From Undaria pinnatifida (lineage: Eukaryota; Sar; Phaeophyceae; Laminariales; Alariaceae): 64,000 bases of DNA. Made by a program: the position numbers and the translations under genes. Shown here in pieces: positions 26,501-31,749 of the stretch (its first letter is position 1; every line of letters begins with the position of its first letter). Under the pieces are notes generated by a model. It did not search any database. It had not been told where the DNA came from and worked only from the letters and a program-made list of their open reading frames with translations. Where the stretch lies: contig JABAKD010000017.1 of assembly GCA_012845835.1 (NCBI GenBank), forward strand, positions 1,292,001-1,356,000, written 5' to 3'.

Positions 26501-29500
26501 GCAAGTCGTTATCTTATCCAACGTTCTGCTAAGCTATCCCATGTCAATTCCGAAGTCGTTTTTCCTTAACGCCTTTATCACTGGAAACCCGTTTTTGGGG
26601 GGGAAATTACTTGAAATTACTATAGGGAGGGTTTTTGCTGCCCTAAAGGGGTATAAACGTCGGTGTATAAATTCCGATAGGTTAAGAGCAATATGACTGC
26701 AAAAAAATATTCGACACTAGCACCAACTCAGTTCTCTTGAAAAAAAACGGGAGGACGAATTCTAGGAAGAGTTTTGGGCACATTGCAGGCGCTTTTATTT
26801 GGGTGCTCACAATTGTCCCGAACGCTCCCTGTCCCAAACTCTCCAAGTAGTGGAAGTCATCCACGTGAATCCTGTTGAACCGCTGCGCGTTGTCGCTCAA
26901 GTACTCCTGATACCTGAAACTCGAAACATCGGGCGACAGCCACACCAGCACGCAGACCGCAAAAACAAGCGCGCAAGTCCAACGTGGATATAAACCGATG
27001 CAAATCGACGGGCAATGGGGTGCAAAATCGCAGAACGATATGGGAACATTTGACCCTCTGCGCGAACTTTTCGAGGCACGTACCCGGGACCCGTACCACG
27101 AAGTAGGGGTCCCCCACGAAGGCGGTGGTGTGCTATAGAGAGCAATACGACCGCCTTGTAGAGGGAACCCGCCTTGTTCATTCCGTGCTATGAGTGTAAT
27201 TGCTCAGTTGCGCACAGCGATTTTGACCGCCATATATCGGGATACCGCAGTACTCAGACCGCCTTGTTGGGGGACCCCTCCTGTGTGGCAGAGTTGGTTT
27301 CTACCAGGTATACACTACGCTGGACGGCAATCTAACGGCAATTGGGCTTATAATACGACCACCACACGTTATTTATATTTCCGGCCAGAGAGGTACACGC
27401 AGAAAACGGGGAATAATCAAAGGGACGACACGCCATTCTTCGGTTGGTTGTTGCAGTGTTCACAATGGTTTTCCTCGCCCGATAGCCTACCAGTACTTTA
27501 TCCCCAACCATATCCTGCATGACGATATGAGGATCCCGTAACACGCGCGATCGAAGCATCACACATAGCTTGCAAAGACGAGCTCCGGCGAGATCCCCCA
27601 TCTCACAGCTGCAGTGTGTGCATTTCATTATTCTTAGTTGTTATCGTAACAGTCTCCAAACGACGGCGGCCAAAAAAAGACAGCGGTGTTTGTTTCGGAC
27701 ACGGCTTACCGCTCGGCGTATTCCGTCTTGAGCGTCATGAAAGTCGTGTCGAAGAGTTGTCGAAAGCACGCCCTCTGCATATCCAAGAACAGGCTTCCCC
27801 CGATATTTTCTTTAGCCTTGGGGCCTATCAGGCATTTATGCAGGCTCTCAACGACCGCCTCGGGGACGAAATTCAACCGCCCGGGTCCTGGCAGAAGGTA
27901 CTTGCGGAAAATCTGGTCATTTGGTTCGGGGGAGGGCAGGGTTGCTGGTTAGCGCTCAGGTGTCGGACATTGTAATACGGAGTTCGAGGTCTACACGAAC
28001 CGTGGGTGGGGGCGGGGGAAGGGTTGAAGAGTAACCATTGGATATTTCACAAGTACCTAGTTGTTGTGCAGTCAATACGCATGAGTACACTGAGTGTGCT
28101 TTTTCTAGATGCGGGAGAAATACATAATGCGGCGAGACTAATGCTGTCTGGAAAGCTCGTGGAGATTTTCCGGCTGAACTCGCTCGTGATGGTCGAAGGT
28201 CAGCCCCGGCATTGTTGGTAGAGAGTTGACCTCTCCCCTGGTAGCAGAGAAGCGCTCAACATGCCATCCGCACATTTAGTAAACTGTAAAGTCGAAAGGG
28301 AAACAAAACTAAGCTCGTCATGATACCGAAGATGAATGCAGCCGGCGTCGGACGGCAATTCGTGTTTGCCGACAAATCTGGCGTTCTTGTTGGTTGGTTG
28401 GTTTGTTTTAGGCTTGTTTGCAGGGGGGGGGCGGGCGGGGATAGGTACTCCTTCGTTGCTTGCCTTATAGTCGATTGGCCAATGACCACGCATCCGTTTG
28501 GAGACGGCGCACCGTCCCTACTCCTAGTATAGACACCTGCAACGTTTGGGCTCCCCATGGTTTCGTCCATGTACCTCAGGTATTGAATACAACTTTTGGG
28601 GTAAATATGATCCCCTTCCTGGTTTGCCTTCTGTGGCCACCATCAATCCCTGAGGGTGGCAGGAGTGCTGGTTATTTACGGGGGACCATAGAAAATAGGA
28701 CCAAATAGTGTTAGTCAAAATAGGGAAATATATTGGTTTTTGTGTGTACCGTAGGTCCTATTTACTATGGTTCCCCGTAATAGCTCGGGTATCTGTTGCA
28801 ATAAGAAGTGAGAGGGAAAGCGCCCAGCACGTTATCCTTGTACTATCAATGGCACTTCACAATATAGCAAAATTACCGGTAGCATCTCGCGCAGAAGGGT
28901 GATGGTGCCTGTCGTCAACATTTGCGCGTTGGTGAGGCTGATGGGTGGTACTTATTGATGTTATCTCATTGTCTAGTCTTACTACAACCACTGCTACTGC
29001 TACTGCTACTGCTACTGCTATTGCTACTGCTACTGCTGCGGCTACTGCTACTGCTACTGCTACTGCTAAATCACCTTCAGGGCCTTGGTGTAGCGGTAGT
29101 CCGTCACCGGTATCACCTCATACTCCAGAATATCACTCCACGCGCAAAGCAAATGCAACGTGTTAATTTCTGCCGAGAAACCTCCCAGAAAGTGCTGTCC
29201 CACTGAAACATCCGACGAGGTTGAGCAGAGGGCGTTGTTTTGGGTAGGCGGAGACGAGGCGACGCAAAAGAGGCGTTTTTTAGCGCGTACATGTGGTGAA
29301 TGGGACAACACAAGGAACTCCTGGGTCGACACTGGCTGGAGCAGTTCTTCGACAAATACTGGAGTAAATAACACCACACACCGATCGCCCAGGTCGTCTA
29401 GATAGTTGGCCCCGGAAACTATAAAGGCGGTCGGTGTGAAAAAACCTGCGCATCCATAGTTTTTTCGCCAAATCGACCGCAGATAGCGTTTACAGTAGTA

Positions 29501-30855
29501 GCGTGCGTAAGCAAATTTCGGCGCGAGTCGCTGAGGGAAGAAAACGCTGTGCCGTGCTCTTCTCGGGAAAAAAATGAATGCACGTGCCGTAGTCGGGTGA
29601 GAGGAAAAAAGCCTGCTTACCATTGGCGACTCCAGGTCTGAGATGCGGCTATGGAGGAACAAGGAGAAGGGGGGAGGTGATAGATGGAACACGCCAAGCA
29701 AAACAAAAAGGTGTGATGCGAGGTACAAGGTTCTCGTCCGGGATGTGGTCCGCTTTAATCCCCGGGGGTATCGATGGTTGAAAAGGACCAACACAAGATT
29801 AATATTTCCTGCGCATGTTATGACCTATCATGTGCATGGACATGAGGTTCACCGATGCGTGTTTGGTTTTTTGAATTTCAACTGAAATGTGGTCATGATA
29901 CCTGCCAAGCATCACACATATAAAAGCATACGAAAGCACCACGACCGTCAACAAACGCAAGAGCATGGGGGGAGCGTAGTCGCTGCTGCGGCGCCGCCGT
30001 TGTACTGCTGTTATGTCGCTGCTGTTGTACTGCTGTGTACCATTATTGCGGCCGCCCGGCTGGTTGAGGGACTGTTTAGGGAGAAAGCAGGGCTTTTTCG
30101 CGGGTCGGGATATTTCTCGCGGGCCAGGTGGGGGCAAGATGATCCTACCCGACCCGACCCGTGACATTAATAAAGATTTTTGGCCCGAGCCGAGCCGAGC
30201 CGAGCCGAGTCGAGCCGAGCCGAGCTCAGCGGAGCCGAGCCGTGAGATCCCGAACACCTGTGGACGCGACCAGACTGGATCCGCGAGATTTTGAAAACGT
30301 CCTGCTCCTATCCGAGGGTCAGAGAACCTGATCCGATCCGCGAATCAGATCCAGACCCACGAAAGGCTCTTGAAAAACGGAGGTACCGCTCTTGACCGTG
30401 TTCCTTGTGAATACCAGGTCCTACCGAGGTAAGACCCCTACTGTACCTCCAAAACGATTTTGACCACCTTATATCCGGACACCGCCTTACTAGCCCTTAA
30501 TCAGACCGCCCTGTAGGGGGGACCCTACTGTGCCTCCAAAGCGATTTTGACCGTATTATATCGGGATACCGCTTTACTCAGACCGCCTTATCGGGGGACC
30601 CCTAGTGTATTACTAGCGCATGGTTCCTCAAGCGAGGACTCTCGCAACCTGCAGGTGCTTGCTAGCGTCATCGTGACATGCGGCTTAATGTTTGTCGCAA
30701 CACACGACTCACTGGGGTTGTTGAGCGTCGACGCAAGCTCCGCGTACTCCGTGATGTCGTCTCTGTCGTCCGGAATATACGGGCACTTCGTGTAATCCAC
30801 GTGGTAGCCCTCCTTCTGCCACACTGTCTTCGTTTCTCCTATATCTTCATTGACT
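5577..30855 (-). CDS. RGS-domain AGC protein kinase (GRK-like), split gene, exons A-J
   Basis: Predicted serine/threonine kinase of the GRK type: an RGS homology region followed by an AGC kinase domain. Exons on the minus strand are A 30855-30713, B 29169-29075, C 27912-27710, D 26913-26811, E 23607-23497, F 20540-20430, G 17047-16935, H 13182-13080, I 8208-8095 and J 5647-5577. Every intron is GT-AG and the codon phase carries through all nine junctions. The spliced reading contains GQGAFG (glycine loop), YAMK (ATP lysine), NEK (helix C glutamate), YRDLKPRN (catalytic loop), ADMG (DFG position) and GTKGYMAPE (activation segment end). GRKs phosphorylate activated receptors; this role is inferred from domain order only. 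The first exon and the 3' end (rest of the C-lobe, AGC tail, stop) are not identified. Introns are 0.8-4.9 kb and packed with mobile DNA. An alternative is an RGS-kinase class specific to stramenopiles. Confidence 0.82.
6143..7287. repeat. Direct tandem duplication, 572 bp period
   Basis: Copy 1 is about 6143-6714 and copy 2 about 6715-7287. Anchor word CGCCTATATC occurs at 6151 and 6723. Both contain AAATTACGCTGGATTGTTT and TTTGCGCGATCTATGG-like blocks with scattered differences. It lies in the intron between kinase exons I and J. Confidence 0.92.
7288..7634. other. Unassigned intronic DNA
   Basis: Open frames on both strands overlap here without recognisable motifs. Confidence 0.3.
7635..7745 (+). 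repeat. 113 bp duplicated segment, copy 2
   Basis: Second copy of the segment at 4171-4283. It lies inside the intron between exons I and J of the kinase gene. Confidence 0.85.
7740..8015 (+). repeat. GGTATACCTCAATGCC repeat family, second array
   Basis: Three diverged units with TTTGGCCAAAAAGGGGTATA at about 108 bp spacing, related to the array at 3241-3660. The last unit ends just before kinase exon I. Confidence 0.85.
8095..8208 (-). CDS. RGS-kinase exon I (activation segment, APE)
   Basis: 114 nt exon, 38 codons, phase 0, with an excellent acceptor (TTTTTTGTTTGCGTATTACAG, T-rich then CAG). It encodes a proline-rich activation loop, then WTVMGTKGYMAPEMKELMVY. GT-x-GYMAPE is the characteristic GRK/AGC form of the P+1 loop and APE motif. 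The donor is taken as GAG|GTGCGA; an earlier GTTTAC seven codons before the local stop is the alternative. Confidence 0.9.
8380..9150. repeat. C-rich tandemly repeated intronic DNA
   Basis: Two diverged blocks (about 8400-8700 and 8740-9000) share CGCCTAGACC(C/T)AGCACC and GCCCCACCTACTATCG-like text, with long C runs at 8586-8600 and 8848-8870. Open frames in it are C-run artefacts. Confidence 0.65.
9215..9320. repeat. Dispersed repeat (ACGCGCGATCG..CAGCTTGCAAAGA)
   Basis: CGTAATACGCGCGATCG, then CACACACAGCTTGCAAAGAT, then TCTCACAGCTG. Related copies lie near 8478-8560, 9670-9740 and 27525-27630. Confidence 0.7.
9320..11130. other. Unassigned intronic DNA
   Basis: No gene recognised. Contains a T/A-rich part (9300-9560) and short open frames only. 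Confidence 0.3.
11140..11630. repeat. GCACGGCA/CTGCGCTG-rich dispersed repeat, copy 1
   Basis: Degenerate short words (GCACGGCACTGCACGGC, GAGCTGAGCTG) followed by a unique-looking block with GATGAAAGCTTCGTGCAG and CTGTACCGTTCCGC. The same order recurs at 41400-41690. Confidence 0.7.
11630..12634. other. Unassigned intronic DNA with a short direct repeat
   Basis: GAAGCGCTGAAAAGCGCTG and GAAACGCTGAGAAGCGCTG, each followed by CATCCGA.CCCGC, occur about 75 bp apart near 11720-11840. Otherwise nothing recognised. Confidence 0.4.
12635..12770 (-). repeat. Dispersed repeat (TTAACxCGxxxxATCAA..GTCACAGGAxAGGCTCCAG)
   Basis: Minus-strand copy of a family also seen at 16590-16700, 25015-25195 and 41825-41995. 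Shared words include GACTGGAGCC and its reverse, GTATTCCTCAGCTCC, and CTTGACTATGCAAGTTAA. Confidence 0.75.
13080..13182 (-). CDS. RGS-kinase exon H (catalytic loop, DFG region)
   Basis: 103 nt exon with acceptor GCCTACCAG and donor AAA|GTAAGC. Its first C completes the arginine started in exon G, giving Y-R-D then LKPRNVMLGADGHIQLADMG. Catalytic Asp and Asn are present. The metal-binding motif reads DMG in place of DFG/DLG, with aspartate and glycine kept. Confidence 0.92.
13555..13680 (+). repeat. Short tandem repeat (GGTCATCCCTGACGAGAGAG)
   Basis: Three units of about 50 bp with growing A runs. Confidence 0.85.
14000..14120 (+). repeat. Dispersed element (GACCGxCTTATA..GGGATACCGCCTTA)
   Basis: Same word order (ACCGCCTT, GAGGGAACCCGCCTT, TATCGGGATACCGC, GGGGGACCCCT) as at 27148-27285 and 30455-30605, and inverted at 16765-16862. 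The repeated ACCGCCTT word at both ends suggests a short non-autonomous element. Confidence 0.7.
14415..14540. repeat. (CAA)n and (CAC)n trinucleotide array
   Basis: More than 25 CAA units followed by CCACCACC. The poly-valine and poly-leucine frames are artefacts. Confidence 0.97.
15000..15190 (+). mobile_element. 5'-truncated SINE, diverged
   Basis: Matches the 3' half of the SINE at 3715-4026 (GCGAGAGCATGAGTTAGCAA, then TGATAAAACCGAAGGCACG, a long G run, then an A-rich tail). The Pol III box region is absent. Confidence 0.75.
15320..15888 (+). pseudogene. Tyrosine recombinase C-terminal fragment (Crypton/DIRS-like)
   Basis: The C-terminal half of a tyrosine recombinase: FTMHSCRVGASLSKSLAG, then EIMKIGVWKTERVARCYVG. 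This gives the H-x-x-R box, the third conserved basic/tryptophan position (W of GVW) and the tyrosine nucleophile (ARCY). Upstream, another frame gives a FGKTLRKSAEQ-like piece, so a 1-2 base shift near 15395 breaks the frame, and most of the N-terminal half is missing. The open part ends in TAA at 15886-15888. Such enzymes move Crypton or DIRS-type transposons; which group cannot be decided from this part. It lies antisense in the intron between kinase exons G and H. Confidence 0.75.
16420..16535 (+). repeat. Dispersed repeat (CAGATCCGGGGTC..GCGGGCCCTCC)
   Basis: CTCAGATCCGGGGTCGCAAAG, GCGGGCCCTCC and TTCTTCCCTCGTTGACT match 40970-41085. Inverted, diverged relatives lie at 20880-21000 and 29560-29650. 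Confidence 0.75.
16590..16700 (+). repeat. Dispersed repeat, family of 12635-12770
   Basis: CTCTCGTGTTAATCAA and GGCAGGACAAGCCCGA, then GAACACCCCCCACGGAAAAA. Diverged member of the family at 25015-25195 and 41825-41995. Confidence 0.6.
16765..16862 (-). repeat. Dispersed ACCGCCTT element, inverted copy
   Basis: Minus-strand relative of 14000-14120, with the words CGGTCAAAAATCGCTTGG and AATAAGGCGGCTTTCC. Confidence 0.6.
16935..17047 (-). CDS. RGS-kinase exon G (helix E to HRD)
   Basis: 113 nt exon with acceptor CCGACGCAG and donor CG|GTGAGC. It encodes QARVVFYVAEIILALIYLHE then MGLMY plus the first two bases of the HRD-position arginine. FYVAEI...YLHE.G is a textbook helix E of AGC kinases. 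Spacing from exon F to the FY motif equals that of GRKs. Two decayed copies of its 5' half lie just upstream in the intron (about 17119-17360). Confidence 0.92.
17119..17360 (-). pseudogene. Two decayed partial copies of kinase exon G
   Basis: The 5' half of exon G with its upstream intron flank is repeated near 17119-17200 and 17263-17345 (compare GGTCCATGCGTT, GGTGATGCTTCGATCGC). The first copy has lost the acceptor AG. The second keeps CACAG but reads into a stop codon within a few residues. Both are linked to (GATCA)n arrays, which probably drove the duplication. Confidence 0.85.
17207..17257. repeat. (GATCA)n array 1
   Basis: About ten perfect pentamers. Confidence 0.97.
17352..17447. 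repeat. (GATCA)n array 2
   Basis: About eighteen pentamers, a few with substitutions at the left end. Confidence 0.97.
17669..17972 (-). mobile_element. tRNA-like SINE, copy 2, with 11 bp target-site duplication
   Basis: Inverted, near-identical copy of the SINE at 3715-4026, with both Pol III boxes and an A tail (T run at 17669-17683 on the plus strand). It is flanked by CCGGTTCGACG (17658-17668) and CCGGCTCGACG (17973-17983), a target-site duplication with one mismatch. Confidence 0.92.
18000..18370 (-). mobile_element. Further SINE-tail fragments
   Basis: CCGGCTTTCCGACAAACCGG (about 18017-18036) and CCGGCTTTCGGGCAAACCGT (about 18151-18170), each followed by a (T/C)C-rich stretch, and CACTCATGCTCTCGCGCTTT near 18285. 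These match 3'-half SINE words, so at least two older, diverged copies lie beside copy 2. Confidence 0.6.
18370..20120. other. Unassigned intronic DNA
   Basis: Contains G, T and A homopolymers and short frames without recognisable motifs. A proline/threonine-rich stretch on the minus strand near 19450-19640 is low complexity. Confidence 0.3.
20130..20402 (+). repeat. 72 bp tandem repeat
   Basis: Units start with CTCAGCGATCTTGGAAGGCG or close variants at about 20138, 20210, 20286 and 20358, each containing GTCGAATTACTCCAA-like text. The last unit ends about 28 bp from the donor of kinase exon F. Confidence 0.92.
20430..20540 (-). CDS. RGS-kinase exon F (strands 4-5, hinge)
   Basis: 111 nt exon, 37 codons, phase 0 both ends, with acceptor TTTTCTGTACGACAG and donor CAG|GTCAGC. 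It encodes HHPFVLRMDYAFQTEHHAI followed by IVLNLVTTGNIQ. The HPFV...YAFQT pattern is the classical AGC kinase strand 4-5 signature, and TTGNIQ occupies the hinge (GGDL-like) position. Confidence 0.9.
21390..21900. repeat. Tandem C-rich repeat units
   Basis: Two units near 21600-21720 and 21755-21850 share AAGCTCCGGAAACAA(C/T)AAACAAA and GTGTAGTGCTCCA, each followed by a CCCCACC-type run. Confidence 0.7.
21920..22962 (+). mobile_element. LINE 3' portion, decayed, with C-rich tail
   Basis: The C-terminal end of a non-LTR retrotransposon protein. The frame from about 22420 reads MDYAKNLKLRFCVRELDLPE, hits a TAG at 22557-22559, then continues with MCQCDTIIQSTTHAVRECKI, a C-x-C...H..EC zinc-knuckle-like end typical of LINE ORF2, and KRFLCNVWKKRNERPNV. 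Upstream (21920-22420) only broken frames remain. The copy ends in GGCAAACAACAAATAAGTAC plus a C-rich tract. It lies antisense in the intron between kinase exons E and F. Confidence 0.75.
22963..23345. repeat. GACTACGGCCATGCCCAAACTGAG repeats
   Basis: Two or three units near 23050-23170 with CTACGGCCA(T/C)GC and AAACTGAGTACACC before a C-rich run. Resembles another retroposon 3' end. Confidence 0.6.
23497..23607 (-). CDS. RGS-kinase exon E (strands 2-3, ATP-anchoring lysine)
   Basis: 111 nt exon, 37 codons, phase 0 at both ends. A long T tract and GGCAG acceptor precede it; the donor is AAG|GTATGG. It encodes VHVVKKTTGRHYAMKVQYKK, with lysine of YAMK as the ATP-binding residue, and ends NVDNEK, where the glutamate aligns with the helix C salt-bridge residue (NEK in GRKs). 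Confidence 0.9.
23675..23882 (+). mobile_element. LINE 3'-end copy with long C-rich tail
   Basis: Matches 22770-22962 (GAGCGCCCAAACGTTGGAGG, CTCGAAAGGGATGCGTGGTC, GGCAAGCAACAAATGGGTAC) and ends in about 40 bases of nearly pure C. Confidence 0.9.
23883..24345. repeat. Degenerate GTTCGTGGAAC array
   Basis: More than twenty imperfect GTTCGTGGAA / GTTCGCGGAA words in both spacing registers. The two antiparallel open frames here are composition artefacts. Confidence 0.75.
24346..25014. other. Unassigned intronic DNA
   Basis: A short (GATCACATA)n run near 24549-24575. No recognisable coding sequence. Confidence 0.35.
25015..25195 (+). repeat. Dispersed repeat, near-identical to 41825-41995
   Basis: GTTCTCACATTAACTCGC, GTCACAGACCAGGCTCCAG and GCTGACGCAATTCATGCCTC occur in the same order in both copies. 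Confidence 0.92.
25230..25480. repeat. CGGCACTATAG repeat, second copy
   Basis: Repeated GGCACTATAGAGG and related inverted words, sharing vocabulary with 1-430. Confidence 0.6.
25560..26480 (+). repeat. Degenerate repeat of GGCGGAAACGTCAxCAAAA units
   Basis: Around twenty diverged units of 40-55 bp, each with a (G/C)CGG...GGTCA.CAAAA or AACGTCA.CAAAA core followed by a T-rich part. Open frames here are lysine/threonine-rich shadows. Confidence 0.75.
26811..26913 (-). CDS. RGS-kinase exon D (linker and glycine-rich loop)
   Basis: 103 nt exon with acceptor GAGTTTCAG and donor ATT|GTGAGC. It encodes FNRIHVDDFHYLESLGQGAFGTI, quoted here as two parts: FNRIHVDDFHYL and ESLGQGAFGTI. The second is a complete GxGxFG nucleotide-binding loop, and the first matches the short linker that joins RGS and kinase domains in GRKs. 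Confidence 0.9.
27148..27285 (+). repeat. Dispersed ACCGCCTT element
   Basis: GACCGCCTTGTAGAGGGAAC, TATATCGGGATACCGC and GACCGCCTTGTTGGGGGACC, as at 14000-14120. Confidence 0.8.
27525..27630 (+). repeat. Dispersed repeat of the 9215-9320 family
   Basis: GTAACACGCGCGATCGAAGC, then CACACATAGCTTGCAAAGAC and ATCTCACAGCTGCAGTGTG. Confidence 0.8.
27710..27912 (-). CDS. RGS-kinase exon C (RGS core)
   Basis: 203 nt exon, 67 codons plus two bases. It contains IFRKYLLPGPGRLNF followed later by DMQRACFRQLFDTTFMTL, the hallmark RGS pattern (helix, proline-rich turn, long helix pair, then a hydrophobic 'Q..CF..L....F...L' helix) as in GRKs. The acceptor is a C/T-rich tract then CCAG; the donor is CG|GTAAGC. 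The trailing CG plus the first G of exon D gives an arginine codon. This is the strongest evidence for the RGS half. Confidence 0.85.
28418..28560 (-). mobile_element. LINE 3'-end copy, minus strand, C-rich tail
   Basis: The reverse complement carries ACGGATGCGTGGTCATTGG and GGCAAGCAACGAAGGAGTAC followed by a C-rich run (G run at 28421-28440 on the plus strand). Confidence 0.88.
28985..29068. repeat. (CTACTG)n array next to a splice donor
   Basis: About fourteen hexamers with TTG and GCGG variants, ending within a few bases of the donor of kinase exon B (29074-29069). The poly-leucine frame is an artefact. Confidence 0.97.
29075..29169 (-). CDS. RGS-kinase exon B (RGS helices)
   Basis: 95 nt exon with acceptor TTTCTCGGCAG and donor AAG|GTGATT. 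It encodes a stretch containing LLCAWSDILEYEVIP, which fits the RGS helix pattern ending in an EYE motif as in GRK RGS domains. It enters in phase 2 (two leading bases) and leaves in phase 0, matching exons A and C. The intron begins with only a few bases before a (TACTGC)n microsatellite at 28985-29068. Confidence 0.75.
30181..30245. repeat. (CCGAG)n array
   Basis: About a dozen CCGAG pentamers with a few substitutions. Confidence 0.95.
30455..30605 (+). repeat. Dispersed ACCGCCTT element, duplicated
   Basis: Two half-units (CGATTTTGACC.CCTTATAT and CGATTTTGACCGTATTATAT) with GGGGGACCC ends. Confidence 0.75.
30713..30855 (-). CDS. RGS-kinase exon A (start of RGS homology region)
   Basis: Open reading frame ending at a strong donor (GTGAGT on the minus strand at 30712-30707). 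It includes the segment DDITEYAELASTLNNP, placed where the first RGS helices would be. It ends in phase 1 (single A), which joins exon B's leading AA to make a lysine codon. The acceptor at about 30856 is weak, with no clear pyrimidine tract, so the upstream limit is uncertain. Sequence resemblance to RGS is marginal here; the assignment rests mainly on position and phase. An exon could still be missing between A and B, because the spacing is shorter than in animal GRKs. Confidence 0.55.
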
Positions 30856-30875
30856 CTACCGTTGTAGCAACATGA

Positions 30876-30938
30876 ATGGCAAGGCAAAGGCAAAGGCAAA
30901 GGCAACGGCAAAGACAAAGCAAGGCAAGGCAAGGCACA
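30876..30938. repeat. (GGCAAA)n / (GGCAA)n array
   Basis: Runs of GGCAAA then GGCAA, directly before a LINE tail and a few bases upstream of exon A on the minus strand. Confidence 0.92.
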
Positions 30939-30939
30939 G

Positions 30940-31015
30940 CGGGGGGGGTGGGGGCGTACTCCTCTGTTGCTTGCCTTAGTCATTTGAGCATTGACCACGC
31001 ATCCCTTTCGAGATG
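30940..31015 (-). mobile_element. LINE 3'-end copy, minus strand
   Basis: The reverse complement reads TCTCGAAAGGGATGCGTGG, TCAAATGACTAAGGCAAGC, then a GTACGCCCCC tail. Confidence 0.85.
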
Positions 31016-31439
31016 AAACACAAGAAGCGGGGGGCAATCGTAATTGCTACTTTTTTAAGGCACGCGCCAGAAGACACTAGGCAAGCGGGCGCGTGGGGAG
31101 GCTTGAACACACCACCTCTCCTATTGCCCACATTTTCTCGCCATCGAAGCGCAACGAGGTTTGTGTCGCTATCGCCGTCAAGCGGTTTCGACAAAACGAA
31201 TGGTAAGGTGTGTGTGTGGGGGGGGTGATCGGTGGGAGGGGAGCAACCATTGCCATGCATGGCTGTAGTTTTTTACACCATAGCACGGGAGGGGGGGGGT
31301 AAAATGCTTGCTGTATGATGAGCCAAGCCGTCATTCGTTTGGTAGTGCTTGGCGTGATGGACGCGCAGACGTTTCCAAAACACCGTGCGCCCTGGAGGGA
31401 AATTAAGGAGGCACGGGGGGAGATGGGGAGAGGTGCTCG

Positions 31440-31745
31440 TTTGTTGCTTGCCGTAGAGATGTGAACATCGACGGGCCGGGCCACAGAAGTGATGGGCCGG
31501 TCCATATAAAGACCGTCTCGCTGCCAATCCCGTGGGCCGAGCTGGGCCGGGCCGAGATATTGAAAAAAGAAATGGGCCGGGTCGGGCTGGGCCGTGAAAA
31601 GTGGTTGGCCGCGGCCCGTCCTCTAAACCGCTGACGGGCCGGGCTGGGCCGCGGCCCATCAGATGAAAATCAGATCGGTCGAGACGGGCCGTGGCCCATC
31701 AGACGAGAAATAGATGGGCCGGTCAATCAGCGCCGGGCCATCACA
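31440..31745. repeat. GGGCCGGGCC-rich degenerate array
   Basis: Repeated GGGCCG(G/A)GCTGGGCCG words, CpG-rich. No gene. Confidence 0.8.
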
Positions 31746-31749
31746 AGAC

